DNA from: Diadema setosum
Taxonomy: Eukaryota; Echinodermata; Echinoidea; Diadematoida; Diadematidae
Assembly: GCA_033980235.1 (NCBI GenBank)
Contig: CM067069.1
Coordinates: 17,061,650 to 17,125,649, forward strand
Direction of reading: 5' to 3'
Length of the DNA: 64,000 nucleotides
Below are positions 35,101 through 40,349 of this stretch, in pieces (the first letter of the stretch is position 1; every line of letters begins with the position of its first letter). The position numbers and the translations under genes were made by a program. Below the pieces are notes generated by a model. The model was not told where the DNA came from, ran no database searches, and saw only the letters and a list, made by a program, of their open reading frames with translations.

Positions 35101-37772
35101 TCATTAACACATTCTGTCTATAATTAATGCCAACTTTCAAAGCAGTAGCACTATCCTTTCAAAAGTTATTAGAGTTGAAAGTGAAGAGTGTGGACAAGGT
35201 TTTTCAGAAATGAAAAAGGGATTCTAAAGACACACCCAATCACACTATTCTACCAAAAATGGTCGAGATAAACTTCTAAAAAAAACACACTTTCCTGCCC
35301 GTTTTATGATACCACATTTTAGCATAATGTAAAAGAAGACCCGCTCTTTCAGAAAATATGAAAAAGTCAAGTTCGGCTAGGTTGACCCATTTCACTTATT
35401 TTCAGTCCTCACGCAAAATCAGTGTGTGCGACTTTATGTTCGTTTTGAGGTGCACTGTCACATATATTACAATGATAATACAGAAACCAATAAATCAAAT
35501 CAAATCTCAAAATCAAGACTTCAGTTCAAGTTGAGAAACCTTAATTTGATTAGTTTTCTGTGTTTTCCTACAAAATCATTGTCGGATATAGACATAGTCT
35601 AGACTTATCAGATCTACTGACATTCCAGATCGGCCTAGGCCTAACATTATCTAGGGCGTTAATGTATACCGGGTAAACCGTCTATATAGACCCTGCACAG
35701 TTTGCTTTTGCCTTTGATATCTTTGATAGAATTCTCGGCCTAATTTTGATGCCTTCCCGAGTTGCCGGTCATTGATCTAAATGTATAAAACGAATAATTT
35801 ATGATTTTGTTCATGCATTGAGGCACGTAATATCGCACTCAAGCGCGAGATTCGCCACTGGTCTACTCAGTGTTCAACGCGGCGCAACGCGCCTTGTTGA
35901 ATATACCACTTGGCTTTATATCTCGCGCTTCTTGCGATATTCGTGTCCAATGCATTCACAACTCACAATTCATTATATAGCATTTTTTTTTCAAATCGCT
36001 ATCTACCTATATCTGGGTATCTCCCATTACGTCCTCGCATGATCTTTCTACCTCTACATAATTATCTCTTCCTCTCCTCCCTTCCTGAGATATTCCAATT
36101 TTTAAGATATATGATAAGTACGGGAGAACGTTAATTATACTGTTCTTTTAATGAAAAACAATCAATATTGTCACTGAAACAGTCCAAATACATACATGTA
36201 CTTGAAAATAACGGGAAACATAAAAAATACGAAATACCATAAACAATGATCCTAAACTGATAGAATAAAGCAATACAAAGTATCACGTAAAAAGGTTATT
36301 CCTGCATTATAATATCTATTTCTTAAAATGCTTAGTATACTGCCCATGTGAAGATGCGACTGTATTCAAATTTGATAGTATTTGATAAAACTGCAAATGG
36401 AATTCAATCAACCCCAATATCATCACAAATCCCGACCTCATTCAGAAGATCTGCGCAACCTGAAGCGAGGAGAATACCACTCTCATTTTTATTTAAAAAA
36501 AAAACCTACCGAAACTCGCCAAACAAGCCTGCTACTCATGACGTCATTAAATGCAAAAGCAGACTTTACCTCATATATAGAATCCTCTCATCTGATTGGT
36601 TAAAAGCGGAGTCATGAAAATAGCTGTGCCCCATTTTTGATTTACTGTGCCCGGCACCGGGCACAGTAAATCAACTGTGCCCTGTAAATAGGTTTGGAGA
36701 CAGTCGCGACCCCGTACACATAGATCGCTCATATGTACGCACCAATGATACCACCGCCGCGCATTCGATCAGCGTGCTCTAAAAGAGACTAGCGGTCACT
36801 GTGCCCTGTAATTTGGAGAGAGTCGCAACCTCGTACACTGTACACATGATCACTGATTATAATGTACGGTACGCGAGTACGCACTAATGATACGACCGCC
36901 GCGCTGTCGATCAGCATTGATTACAAGTGCTGTGAAAGAGACTAGAATCTATACTTTCGGTATCTATATTTTGGAATCTATATTTTCGGTATATAAAACA
37001 AATAATGACTGCTTGATATTCGGGGCACAGTTAAAATTATGTAGGCCCTCGGTGATGTGAAAACCATAACCATGCCCTCAGCTTCGCTTCGGGCATATTA
37101 TAGTTACGGTTTTCACATCACCTTGGGCCCATAATTTTAACTGTGCCCCTCATAGCAGTCATTATTTGTATAATGTCTTCTGGGCAACGAAAAAAAGGTT
37201 CAAAGGTGTACCTGTTTTAAGGATAGAAATCAAAATTTCATGTCTCTCATGAACTTGCTCATGCACCCCGAACACTTCGACAAAAGTCAATGTCAGCAAA
37301 AAAAAAAAAAAAAAATGCAATGGCCCTTGCATTCTTAAGTCTTAAACATACCTTTCCAGTGGTGGTTTCTAAGCTGGGCTCTGCTAAAGTAGCGTTTTCA
37401 GCCACCTTTTCTTTCGAAGAATATCACAATTAGTCCAAGTAATTTAGTCTCTTCTTCTGCTGTTTGTTTTTGGTTCGAAAGAGTCCGGTTAGTTTAAAAT
37501 GACTTTACTGAAGTGAAACAAATCAATACCTCTTCTCCGACTCATTGATTGTATCGTTTTGCAGGATCTGTGGGTTTTTTGCTTTGGTCTGAGTTGCGGA
37601 CAGTGAAACTATTCTACCCAAATAGTTATAATCTAAGGATTACACTCCCAGTAGGGATACCTGCAATCGCACCCCTGTTCGAGTAACTGAAAAAAAAAAT
37701 AGAGGTTGCACACATACCAGCTGAAAGTTGCACTAAAAGGCACACGACCAAGATACTGTTTGCAGACATCAT
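5142..37772 (-). CDS. Secreted CUB-LU-CUB-CUB protein, nine-exon host gene (541 aa)
   Basis: Hand-built model on the minus strand: 37772-37718, 27806-27447, 21950-21921, 20852-20673, 19876-19640, 17795-17754, 7426-7076, 6350-6318 and 5479-5142. Coding length is 1626 nt, divisible by three. All eight introns are phase 1 with GT-AG borders. Order in the protein: signal peptide (residues 1-18), CUB1 (about 19-138), short linker, LU/three-finger domain (about 149-287), linker, CUB2 (about 302-418), linker, CUB3 (about 430-541). No membrane segment or GPI signal is visible, so a secreted or matrix-bound adhesion or recognition protein is likely. Both families are known for extracellular protein-protein binding. 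The ligand cannot be read from the sequence. The fully symmetrical phase-1 exons would permit exon skipping without frameshift. I do not recognise a named orthologue. Confidence 0.75.
6318..6350 (-). CDS. Linker mini-exon between CUB2 and CUB3
   Basis: 33 nt, phase 1-1, acceptor TTTTTTAG and donor G|GTATGT. With its split codons completed it encodes GAGTTVVPNEEG. Such Thr/Pro stretches often carry O-glycans and act as hinges. It is a paralogue of the mini-exon at 282-314 and resembles the one at 17754-17795. Confidence 0.75.
7076..7426 (-). CDS. CUB2 exon
   Basis: 351 nt (117 aa), phase 1-1, acceptor with long T run (TTTTTTTTAG) and donor G|GTAGGT. The frame shows IASPNFPNNYPNSD, VLW, PDGC, LNVRF, TESSYDYV (Glu-x-x-Tyr-Asp, calcium-binding type), YFYSDGS, YSGF and LQC at the end. 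Only the PDGC and LQC cysteines are present, which suggests one disulfide joining these two strands rather than the classic four-cysteine CUB pattern. Confidence 0.88.
7517..7909. mobile_element. TTAA-flanked foldback MITE, copy A
   Basis: It starts and ends with TTAA. The left terminus reads AAAGGGACTGTACAGT and the right one ACTGTACATACCCTTT, so the ends are inverted repeats. Longer imperfect arms share GAGATAATGAGAAACCTC and TTGATGAAAA motifs with copies at 40019-40342 and 42052-42461. TTAA target sites are typical of the piggyBac group. The element has no ORF of its own. Confidence 0.7.
8330..9370. repeat. Degenerate tandem units with GGGAGGGGG...CCCCCTCCC cores, left block
   Basis: Units of about 200-300 bp recur, each with a phrase like 'caccagatc.ttgaatttca', then 'aaaa.gcaaaa.ctc', then a G-run and C-run palindrome. 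Copies are visible near 8340, 8920, 9090 and 9285. The same kind of unit continues on the other side of the LINE (15770-16780). They are internal repeats of the hAT-like element, not genes. Confidence 0.65.
10196..13992 (-). pseudogene. ORF2 of I-clade LINE: endonuclease-RT-RNase H, two frameshifts
   Basis: Three consecutive frames form one ORF2. The first (13992-13333) is an APE-type endonuclease: LSILQWNAQG, CIQETWF, ILGDFNSHNTLWGS. The second (13370-13017) ends the endonuclease (SSDHFPLAI). The third (13012-10196) holds PWWNKQC just before it, then RT with YRPIALTSC, FLDIEKAFDSLW, GLPQGSILSP and MYADDCVLW, then RNase H with FTDGSK, SYRAELSAI, FSDSLSSL and GNEAADS, and a C-terminal CCHC-like HCPTPETVIHFLIECP. 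One shift is near 13368. The other is in a run of ten A near 13060. Apart from these shifts the catalytic residues are intact, so the copy is young. The product would nick target DNA and reverse-transcribe the element RNA. Confidence 0.88.
13955..15322 (-). CDS. ORF1 of I-clade LINE, zinc-knuckle gag-like protein (455 aa)
   Basis: An open frame from an ATG at 15322. The N-terminal third is acidic and basic, low complexity. The middle (about residues 75-205) has the compact fold-like stretch typical of I-element ORF1. Three CCHC-type knuckles follow: CYNCQSLGHVATNC, CVRCGGPHSFQDC and CIRCHEKHSAAYNGC. The tail is hydrophilic, with TTPETTKT-type sequence. It overlaps ORF2 by about 38 nt. In this family ORF1 binds the element RNA as a nucleocapsid-like particle. 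No internal stop is seen. Confidence 0.85.
   Translation of the reverse strand: MALKLPPLSAPEFNRDSDADASGNMEDDNFKTVDHFRRRGKRRRQGSVNSNETPTGYYTTASDMSETENPPPRTPLNLTIHFTPVERKNLHTLNPLVVAKAIQKHAGNTPVEYVKRTRNGILIKCANLHQLQSLSQMAEIGNVAVKVLEKENTSKGVISGISTDLTETDLLDALSKQKVSKVERILRRGKTEKTPTKSLILTFKTPNLPAAILLGYEQFTVKQYIPPIVRCYNCQSLGHVATNCRSKQRCVRCGGPHSFQDCTQKENPKCIRCHEKHSAAYNGCTEIKKAKQIQIIRVENKISYAQATKVFNERKDNTAEPTKITETQQTMTAPTDKSADPPIKNRIGHREQAQNIERMATTPETTKTSKVDPPRELGRDPPNPKRNYNAGETNCPNFVLTATTESLLAFLICMIQSLRQEMSISELIATTAEAAERILNIPKVDIIRINAYVRT
15578..15650 (-). repeat. Short tandem repeats at the 5' end of the I-clade LINE
   Basis: About three GCGTCCAT-type units, followed by five CATTAACGTA units (some with one extra base). 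They lie between the ORF1 leader and the right flank. Tandem units at a LINE 5' end can act as promoter monomers, but that is only inferred from position. Confidence 0.6.
15770..16780. repeat. Degenerate tandem units, right block of the hAT-like element
   Basis: Three or four units start with a phrase like 'gcatcaaattgcaccattt.caacatcaaaatgcaaaaagttct', followed by a GGGAGGGGG/CCCCCTCCC palindrome (about 15830, 16090, 16460, 16735). Between them is a CTCGCTCGCTCCGCTCGCTCG motif, and near 15895 a C-run joined to a long A-run. The apparent ORFs are artefacts of these repeats. Confidence 0.65.
17754..17795 (-). CDS. Linker mini-exon between LU domain and CUB2
   Basis: 42 nt, phase 1-1, acceptor TTTATAG and donor G|GTAAGT. 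With split codons completed it encodes DAGTTEQPLVPDTNG. The AGTT core is shared with the mini-exons at 6318 and 282, so these linkers are copies of one ancestral hinge exon. It lies just beyond the edge of the nested transposon cluster. Confidence 0.75.
18229..18428. mobile_element. MITE with GGGCAATTACCCCC termini and telomere-like core
   Basis: The left terminus has two GGCAATTACCCCC blocks. The right terminus has their inverses (GGGGTAATTGTCC, GGGGTAATTGCCC). The roughly 120-bp centre is a degenerate run of TTAGG, TTAGGG and GGTTAG units. It is a short non-autonomous inverted-repeat element with an interstitial telomere-like core, not a telomere. Confidence 0.65.
19640..19876 (-). CDS. LU (Ly6/uPAR) domain, second-half exon plus Thr-rich linker
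   Basis: 237 nt (79 aa), phase 1-1, acceptor TTTTACAG and donor G|GTATTG. It reads ANVTMTQLERGC, then NVC, then a longer loop, QICTCN and GDLRN, and ends in VVATTSAATSG. In three-finger proteins the end is normally CxCxxDxCN. Here the last cysteine position is Arg (DLRN). One N-glycosylation sequon (NVT) follows the exon joint. A second LU exon flanked by phase-1 introns matches the known exon plan of Ly6/uPAR genes. Confidence 0.75.
20062..20110. repeat. (AT)n microsatellite
   Basis: An AT dinucleotide tract of about 49 bp within the intron between the two LU exons. A poly-C tract follows at 20166-20180. Confidence 0.95.
20673..20852 (-). CDS. LU (Ly6/uPAR) domain, first-half exon
   Basis: 180 nt (60 aa), phase 1-1, acceptor TTGTTTAG and donor T|GTAAGT. 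It begins AESGIMCSEC and carries cysteines in PPC, SVSC and GSC, then KFMNITSYLHYPM with an NIT sequon. The CxxC opening followed by three spaced cysteines fits finger 1 and 2 of a three-finger fold. Joined to the exon at 19640-19876 it gives nine cysteines. Such domains bind protein partners at the cell surface or in the extracellular matrix. A sleepless/quiver-type or uPAR-type relationship cannot be settled by eye. Confidence 0.75.
21306..21344 (-). pseudogene. Decayed duplicate of the linker mini-exon
   Basis: A 39-nt sequence in the same phase that still reads ETCVTGVKPTESVG and keeps the donor G|GTAAGA. The acceptor position is GG (TTTCGG) where the active copy has AG (TTACAG). It is probably no longer spliced. 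It shows that this hinge exon was duplicated and then lost. Confidence 0.55.
21921..21950 (-). CDS. Linker mini-exon between CUB1 and LU domain
   Basis: 30 nt, phase 1-1, acceptor CCTTACAG and donor G|GTAAGA. With split codons completed it encodes ETTVMPTEYVG, another Thr/Pro hinge. It is the active copy of a local duplication. Confidence 0.65.
22320..22745. repeat. Segmental repeat copy 1 (partner at 26959-27343)
   Basis: A roughly 400-bp intronic segment shared with 26959-27343: 'ctgaaggcacttttgtt', 'tatcatagaattgta', 'aaaatcaatttcaaaact', 'aactctctttgaattgact' and 'tatattggtcagttaa' occur in order in both. Copy 2 lies just downstream of CUB1 in gene orientation, so this may be left from a duplication of CUB1 plus intron. 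Confidence 0.7.
22742..22772. other. 12-bp arm hairpin
   Basis: ATGGACCTACT and its inverse AGTAGGTCCAT are separated by about 7 nt. It interrupts the segmental repeat relative to its partner copy, where the flanking sequence is continuous. Confidence 0.5.
22795..23105. repeat. Cluster of CCATATGGG/CCCATATGGG palindromes
   Basis: At least ten variants of CCATATGGG, CCCATGTGGG and AACCCATAT occur on both strands in 300 bp, with recurrent TTTTACATGGG spacers. The whole cluster is close to an inverted repeat. The two overlapping ORFs on opposite strands are a by-product of this symmetry and are not genes. Confidence 0.75.
23110..24130. other. Stretch without recognised gene
   Basis: Intron 1-2 sequence with no splice-flanked reading frame that I could support. 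It contains CpG-rich patches near 23330-23560 that resemble decayed repeats. Confidence 0.4.
24140..24194. other. Perfect 21-bp inverted repeat (hairpin)
   Basis: Left arm 24140-24160 (CAAAGACAGCGCGTCTCAGGT minus its last base is shown in most of its length) and right arm 24174-24194 are exact inverses, with a 13-nt spacer. Partial copies of the arm (GACAGCGCG, CACCTGAGAC) lie just upstream at 24090-24135, so the locus looks like a collapsed foldback repeat. Confidence 0.7.
25185..25517. mobile_element. Foldback MITE with TTTCGTnACGAAA core
   Basis: Termini ATTGGCCCGAATTCACGAAG and its inverse enclose about 330 bp. Arms of roughly 100 bp contain GGTGGTACAAATGAAACC and CCATGGAGCGCCAAGTG. The core is an array of palindromes of the type ATTTCGTTACGAAAT. 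No ORF belongs to it. Confidence 0.75.
25526..25698. mobile_element. Foldback MITE with CTGGGGGACATTTCATGAA ends
   Basis: It lies 8 bp beyond the previous element. The two arms, each about 77 bp, are near-perfect inverses and contain AACTTGTCGGATAAAAT and TCAATTATATCCGACAAGT. The short spacer contains CCAATCAG. The arms are themselves partly palindromic. Confidence 0.75.
26657..26832. mobile_element. Foldback element with TTCAACTCGGCTTTGCC centre
   Basis: Arms running from about 26657 to 26755 and 26757 to 26832 pair through CACTATTTG, CGTGCAATGG, TTTCGCAC and GGTGAAAGA. A short relative (26549-26583) lies upstream and another one at 35814-35954. No gene content. Confidence 0.65.
26959..27343. 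repeat. Segmental repeat copy 2 (partner at 22320-22745)
   Basis: This is the second copy of the roughly 400-bp intronic segment. It lies immediately 3' of CUB1 in gene orientation, and has acquired a (TG)n tract at about 27177-27193. Confidence 0.7.
27447..27806 (-). CDS. CUB1 exon
   Basis: 360 nt (120 aa), phase 1-1, acceptor TCACTTAG and donor G|GTAAGA. The first codon is completed by the signal-peptide exon (SA|V-S-T-V). The frame shows ISSPNYPQPYDSN, ITW, PEGC, MTLDF, TESNFDRL (Glu and Asp of calcium-binding CUBs), WIRFHSDSS, SSGF and ISARC. Again only two cysteines (PEGC, ARC) are present. Confidence 0.88.
27929..27953. repeat. (CA)n microsatellite
   Basis: A pure CA dinucleotide run of about 25 bp in intron 1 of the CUB-LU gene. 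Confidence 0.95.
28388..29350 (+). CDS. LINE ORF1 with coiled coil and RRM-like domain (L1-ORF1-like, 320 aa)
   Basis: The first ATG is at 28388 (MDQQAKLRPRKTQG). Residues 1-100 are low-complexity, rich in Thr, Ser, Pro and then acidic. Residues about 110-195 form heptad-rich sequence (NFISKLNDLETHLGASLEY, LQSKQDGMERKINNMQAEM) that fits a coiled-coil trimer. RNERFLRRNNVRLVGIPE then opens an RRM-like and C-terminal basic domain typical of L1-type ORF1 ('transposase 22'): RDKFQINSKVERAHR, HVLVKL and KWRQLGGNPYNFN. Such proteins are RNA chaperones of the retrotransposition particle. No frameshift. A domesticated host gene is possible but less likely in this setting. Confidence 0.75.
   Translation: MDQQAKLRPRKTQGQAKPGKPTTITTSTRSPMSHTTQRSAPNLNQEATTNTATPAPSMQPENVDNVIEEPDTDTEISASAPSAADSVAAGAVPEEVPLLPPSLESYFKQATDRFENMIRKAVDNFISKLNDLETHLGASLEYERKRIDDLQSKQDGMERKINNMQAEMDRLKSEVERHAIAANRNERFLRRNNVRLVGIPEPQEGDHDDCIKTAENILRDKFQINSKVERAHRDGKRNEGKPRHVLVKLLSYRDKVEVMRRTRDVLKNEQYFITDDLTPLDLQEKQKWVKQVQELYKAGTKLRFYAGKWRQLGGNPYNFN
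30186..30668 (+). repeat. Two direct copies (about 120 bp) between LINE ORF1 and ORF2
   Basis: Copies at about 30186-30305 and 30547-30668 share AGGTG..CGGAA, GTAATTTGTGTAC, TACACGCCCGCTTGGCTTC, GAATTCC and TGTACATGTAT.CATATCAG. The sequence between them is unrelated to the copies. They could be 5'-end monomers of the ORF2 element or a chance local duplication. Confidence 0.6.
31361..34294 (+). CDS. LINE ORF2: APE endonuclease and reverse transcriptase (977 aa, intact)
   Basis: Starts MDEINLCRHKN. The APE-type endonuclease occupies about residues 30-250: LSVLHVNARSLQ, VTETWLND, CVVYRPPHTD, YLMGDFNIDLL and SDHLPIFF. A linker (KIKNPWITKGIFRSIKKRN) precedes RT at about residues 500-770: YKKDDSSFVSNYRPISILP, DQYGFRKFHST, VFMDLSKAFDTLDH, GVPQGSILGP and MFADDTNVF. 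The C-terminus has SYPTRQSDKFHL and GPDVWNSLPSEIRSLKS, as in CR1/Jockey-group proteins. No RNase H. The enzyme would nick genomic DNA and prime reverse transcription of its own RNA. The full-length frame suggests a young and perhaps competent copy. Confidence 0.9.
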   Translation: MDEINLCRHKNVQCRYYLPDEFNSEFSSNEHFLSVLHVNARSLQRNFENMQLLLSAINMKFSVIGVTETWLNDKSPPLYNIDGYSVVRSDRKCGRGGGVALFLSHSLSFKVRPDLIYNGIEFDCMCVEINMCNRRNIILCVVYRPPHTDSNLFLENLDVLLELINQENKDVYLMGDFNIDLLNQGSNAKNKFCNILQANFCNVTIDKPSRMTVNSSTLIDNIVTNIDTDHSKSGLLYSDISDHLPIFFICDEIQHSQVKQTESKKKRKFTSENISLLNDDLISETWDDVLLCADPNIAYDTFWNIFLSYFNKHIPAIERKSNRKIKNPWITKGIFRSIKKRNMLYKCSLRDPNNDNVNRYKLYRNKLTQIIRLSRRMFYTEAFQNATGNMSATWKVINDVIGKQKNMSTFQIMRDGQTLCNPRDVACCFNEYFVAIGPSQASKIDPTQTDFSQYLGASNDNSLFFKPTDYGEILDIVHSLKSSYATGHDEMSTYFLKQIIGSILTPLVYICNLSLSTGIFPNACKIAKVIPIYKKDDSSFVSNYRPISILPSISKVIERLVYNRLYDFLTQYDIFNQDQYGFRKFHSTDMALAQLYDRVSTALAEQKHVIGVFMDLSKAFDTLDHTILIRKLQSYGVRGIPLEWFKDYLLNRKQYVYYESVNSEVLLIQCGVPQGSILGPLLLLVYVNDISNSSKSLQYIMFADDTNVFCSNTDFHSLLRTLNTELPKLSMWFKSNRLSLNLKKTNFMYFYNKKHNIEMQHLNIMVDGVLLEQKQSIKFLGIYINENMKWNVHVQYISDKVSRNVGILQKLKYYVPQNILFMLYNSLILSHISYCNIAWATSKSHIDSILLLQKKAIRICTNSGYRDHSDPLFAELRTLKVNDINFLQNSLFMFRLHNGQLPSSFDSLFQLNKEIHSYPTRQSDKFHLYNPKTVMALKSVRHTGPDVWNSLPSEIRSLKSTYSFRKAVKTMLLSEYQ
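34771..35462. mobile_element. MITE with GCACCTCAAAAC termini inside the LINE 3' UTR
   Basis: The left end TGTGACCCTGCACCTCAAAA and the right end, inverse of TGTGACAGTGCACCTCAAAA, form 35-bp inverted termini that continue to AAAGTCGC. The element sits within a (TA)n tract, so the target duplication is probably TA. It is about 692 bp with no convincing ORF. Confidence 0.75.
35814..35954. mobile_element. Foldback element with GTTCAACGCGG centre
   Basis: The arms pair through TGCATTG, ATATCGCA, AAGCGCGAGAT, CCACT and TTCAACG..GGCG. It is related in layout to the foldback at 26657-26832. Confidence 0.6.
36600..37175. mobile_element. Foldback repeats with CTGTGCCC motifs
   Basis: The innermost part (36985-37175) is a long hairpin: AATAATGACTGC, GGGGCACAGTTAAAATTATG and GATGTGAAAACC pair with their inverses around a centre GCCCTCAGCTTCGCTTCGGGC. 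Upstream (36620-36700) are shorter palindromes such as CTGTGCCCGGCACCGGGCACAG. It looks like a composite of related elements. Confidence 0.65.
37718..37772 (-). CDS. Signal-peptide exon (exon 1) of the CUB-LU gene
   Basis: The minus strand encodes MMSANSILVVCLLVQLSA, then the donor G|GTATGTG in phase 1. This is a classic short signal peptide: polar start, hydrophobic core ILVVCLLVQL and small residues SA before the likely cut. The open phase joins exactly to CUB1 (SA-V-S-T-V), 9.9 kb away. Two consecutive ATGs lie at 37772 and 37769, in context CGAACATGA. The distance to CUB1 is explained largely by the LINE and foldback insertions. Confidence 0.75.
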
Positions 37773-37862
37773 GTTCGCTGGGGACTACAGACAACCTCCG
37801 AGGAAGTTCGGATATTCTCCACAATCAAGAGTAGTCTCAGAACACGCAATCTCTCGCCCACT

Positions 37863-37941
37863 TGAACCAATCGGAGTATCGACCTACCGAGGGGCCGATT
37901 CCAGTTGCGAACAAGGCAGAGGATTTGCTGTCTCATTTATA
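37863..37941 (-). promoter_or_regulatory. Candidate core promoter of the CUB-LU gene
   Basis: On the minus strand a TATAAAT lies at 37941-37935, about 165 bp before the first ATG, which would leave a 5' UTR of about 135 nt. An ATTGGTTC (CCAAT-type) lies between the two. This is motif and position only, with no direct evidence for the start of transcription. Confidence 0.35.
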
Positions 37942-37949
37942 GGAGTATA

Positions 37950-40018
37950 GGTCACGCCCTTACAATTTTTTGTGTGGAATATTGCATTATACTGTGGGTA
38001 ATCATATTTTTACTTTCTTTATTCGAGACACGTTGGGTAGCGTTGCTGGTGATTATTCTGTACGGTGTGTTTTTAAATTCATGTCAATCTTTATCGCATT
38101 GATAATTACTTCGAATACGTCCTTGTAAACATGTTATTTCTGCGTTTGGACATAATGGCGTACATGAATCGACGAGATTTCGGACCCCTCATTGAGTGGG
38201 TTGAAAAGATCCAAGTTGTGACGTTAACTGGTCATACAATCGTGCCAGGACAGGTCTCCTGGCTTCGACACCCACACTCATGTGGCTTAGTGTTTGTTTC
38301 AAGACTTCAAGACCGAACTTTTATTTATTTATATATTTATTTATTTATTTATTAATTTTATTTTTTTTTTGTTATCATAAAACCGGTATCAAAACGACGT
38401 TCATATTACATAGTAAAAGTACAAAAGGGGGCGACTTGCGATGTTCACAGTGTTTCCAAAGACTGCATTTTACATCCTGGTTGTCTTGATTAGATGTTGT
38501 TCAACTTCTGCTATTAATTACTGCAACTTATTGAAAAATACACACTACGAATATGGTGTTATTCGTTTTGAAGGATTGAGTTAAAAGAAGGAGAAAAAGC
38601 AGCCATAATCATCATTTATGGCTCACTGCACTCCTTTACAATGATTTCACGTCATGCATGTGATTCGAATGCATACGAGCAGGAATCAACGAGGAAATCT
38701 TTAGAACGAAAGGCAGTTACATTCAGAAATGTTTATATAACTCTGGGTAACCCATTCCGTTTTCAGGTGGACTTGCACATTGTACAAATGTGTTGTATGA
38801 ACTCTTGTGCGTGAATACCCGGATTTTGAGAATTAAATGTGGAAACTATAAGGTTCCTATATTCAGGCCAATTCATGCACAACCGTTATTGTATGCTACT
38901 ATCAGCACACTTCCAACTTTTTGGCAAATGCCTGAAGCGATTAGACTTATTGCAGCCAAAGACAATACCAACGTGTTCATCAGCAGTGAAATTAGAAACT
39001 GTGGTTATAAAAGAGTGAATAAGACAGTTTCTAACTACAATAGATGAATTTAACGAATGCAGTGAGATCAGAGACAAACTAAGTGGAAAAGGAACGATTG
39101 GTATTATTTTTCCCCAGAATGGAATATAGGAGCGGAATAAGTTCAAGAAAACATAAATGACTTTCAGACAAAATAAAAAGAAATACTTGCAGAACAAATA
39201 AGATAAAGCATTTGACATAGTTCCTCTAGAAGGAATAAAAACTTATTTGGCTGTATCAAATGAACACCTCAAGTAATTTTAAATGTTGAAAAGAAAATTA
39301 AGATCTGGGTAAATTCTAACTAGAATTTCCGAATATTGTTTTACCATGTACTGTGACATCATAAATGGTTGATGGCGACGTAATAAAGTTTACCAAATCA
39401 TTTTTGAAACTTTTGAAAGCGTGGGGAAGGAGTTTACAGTTCGTAATTCCGAATTTTCGTTAATTAAAGAAAATAATATATATTTTTTTTTCATTCCCAA
39501 GATTCGTTAGCAGTCACCGTACTCGTATTTTCGGATTACCAACGCGTAGCTCGGACTAACAAACCTTATAGGTTTTCGAATTTACAAACCTTCGGAATAA
39601 CGAACCTTATCTCATTTTCTTAACAACGATCTTTTGGTATAAAGAACTTTTTTCATTTTTGGAATTACAAACCTTTTCTTCAGCTACACGGAGTTTTTGT
39701 TTTTCGGCTTTACTCACTGTATTTCATTTTCGAATTAATCGGAATAACGACATCACCAGTTTGGGAAAATTCTTACTGTGGATTTGAGATGAAGGGGTCA
39801 AAGAGAAAATTTTTCTTTTCAGTAATTCGATATGAAACCACACGTCCAGTGACGCACCTCAATAACAAACAAAGAGTATTTACATTGAAGAACGAATTGG
39901 TCTTAAAGGGGAATTCAGAACGAGATTAAAGTAGGTATACAAAGAAAGAACAAGATATATGAACTCAACAATGAAAATGTGATCAAAATCGTATCAAAAT
40001 TAGGGAGGTTATGAAGTT
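37950..40018. other. Upstream region without recognised gene
   Basis: No splice-flanked or family-like frame is supported here. It contains an (ATTT)n tract at about 38325-38362. At 39430-39750 there is a degenerate run of phrases like 'ttcggaataacgaacctt' and 'aattacaaacctt', which looks like an old short-period repeat. Confidence 0.45.
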
Positions 40019-40342
40019 TTAAAGGGTTCAGATAGTTATGGTTAAGACTTAATTTCAAGTTTCTAACATTTTAAGGTGGGATAATGAGAAACCTCTTATG
40101 AATTATGAAAGAGCATGTAATTCCATGAGTAATTCAACGTTTATTTGATGAAAATCGACTTTGAGATGGCTGAGATATCTATTGTTTTACTTTTTCATGA
40201 TGTTTCAGTCATTCCAAATCCGATTTTCATCTAATTTTGAATTCCTCTTAAAATGGTATGCTCTATACTATTTCATAAGTGTTCTCTTGGCATCTGGCAA
40301 AACCCAATTCTGATATCCATCAATACTGTACCATCCCTTTAA
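40019..40342. mobile_element. TTAA-flanked foldback MITE, copy B
   Basis: TTAA at both ends. The right terminus ACTGTACCATCCCTTTAA matches copy A in sequence. The arms share GATAATGAGAAACCTCTTATGAA and AAAGAGCATG with 7517-7909. Confidence 0.65.
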
Positions 40343-40349
40343 AGTGTTT

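Larger units (their letters stand above)
28140..35505 (+). mobile_element. CR1-group non-LTR retrotransposon, ORF1 and intact ORF2
   Basis: Plus-strand element inserted in intron 1 of the CUB-LU gene, antisense to it. It contains ORF1 (28388-29350), a 2-kb inter-ORF stretch with a duplicated segment of about 120 bp, ORF2 (31361-34294) and a 3' UTR that ends in AATAAATCAAATCAAATC at about 35490-35505. A separate inverted-repeat MITE (34771-35462) sits inside the 3' UTR. The 5' border is uncertain. ORF1 could also belong to a different, older insertion. Confidence 0.75.
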
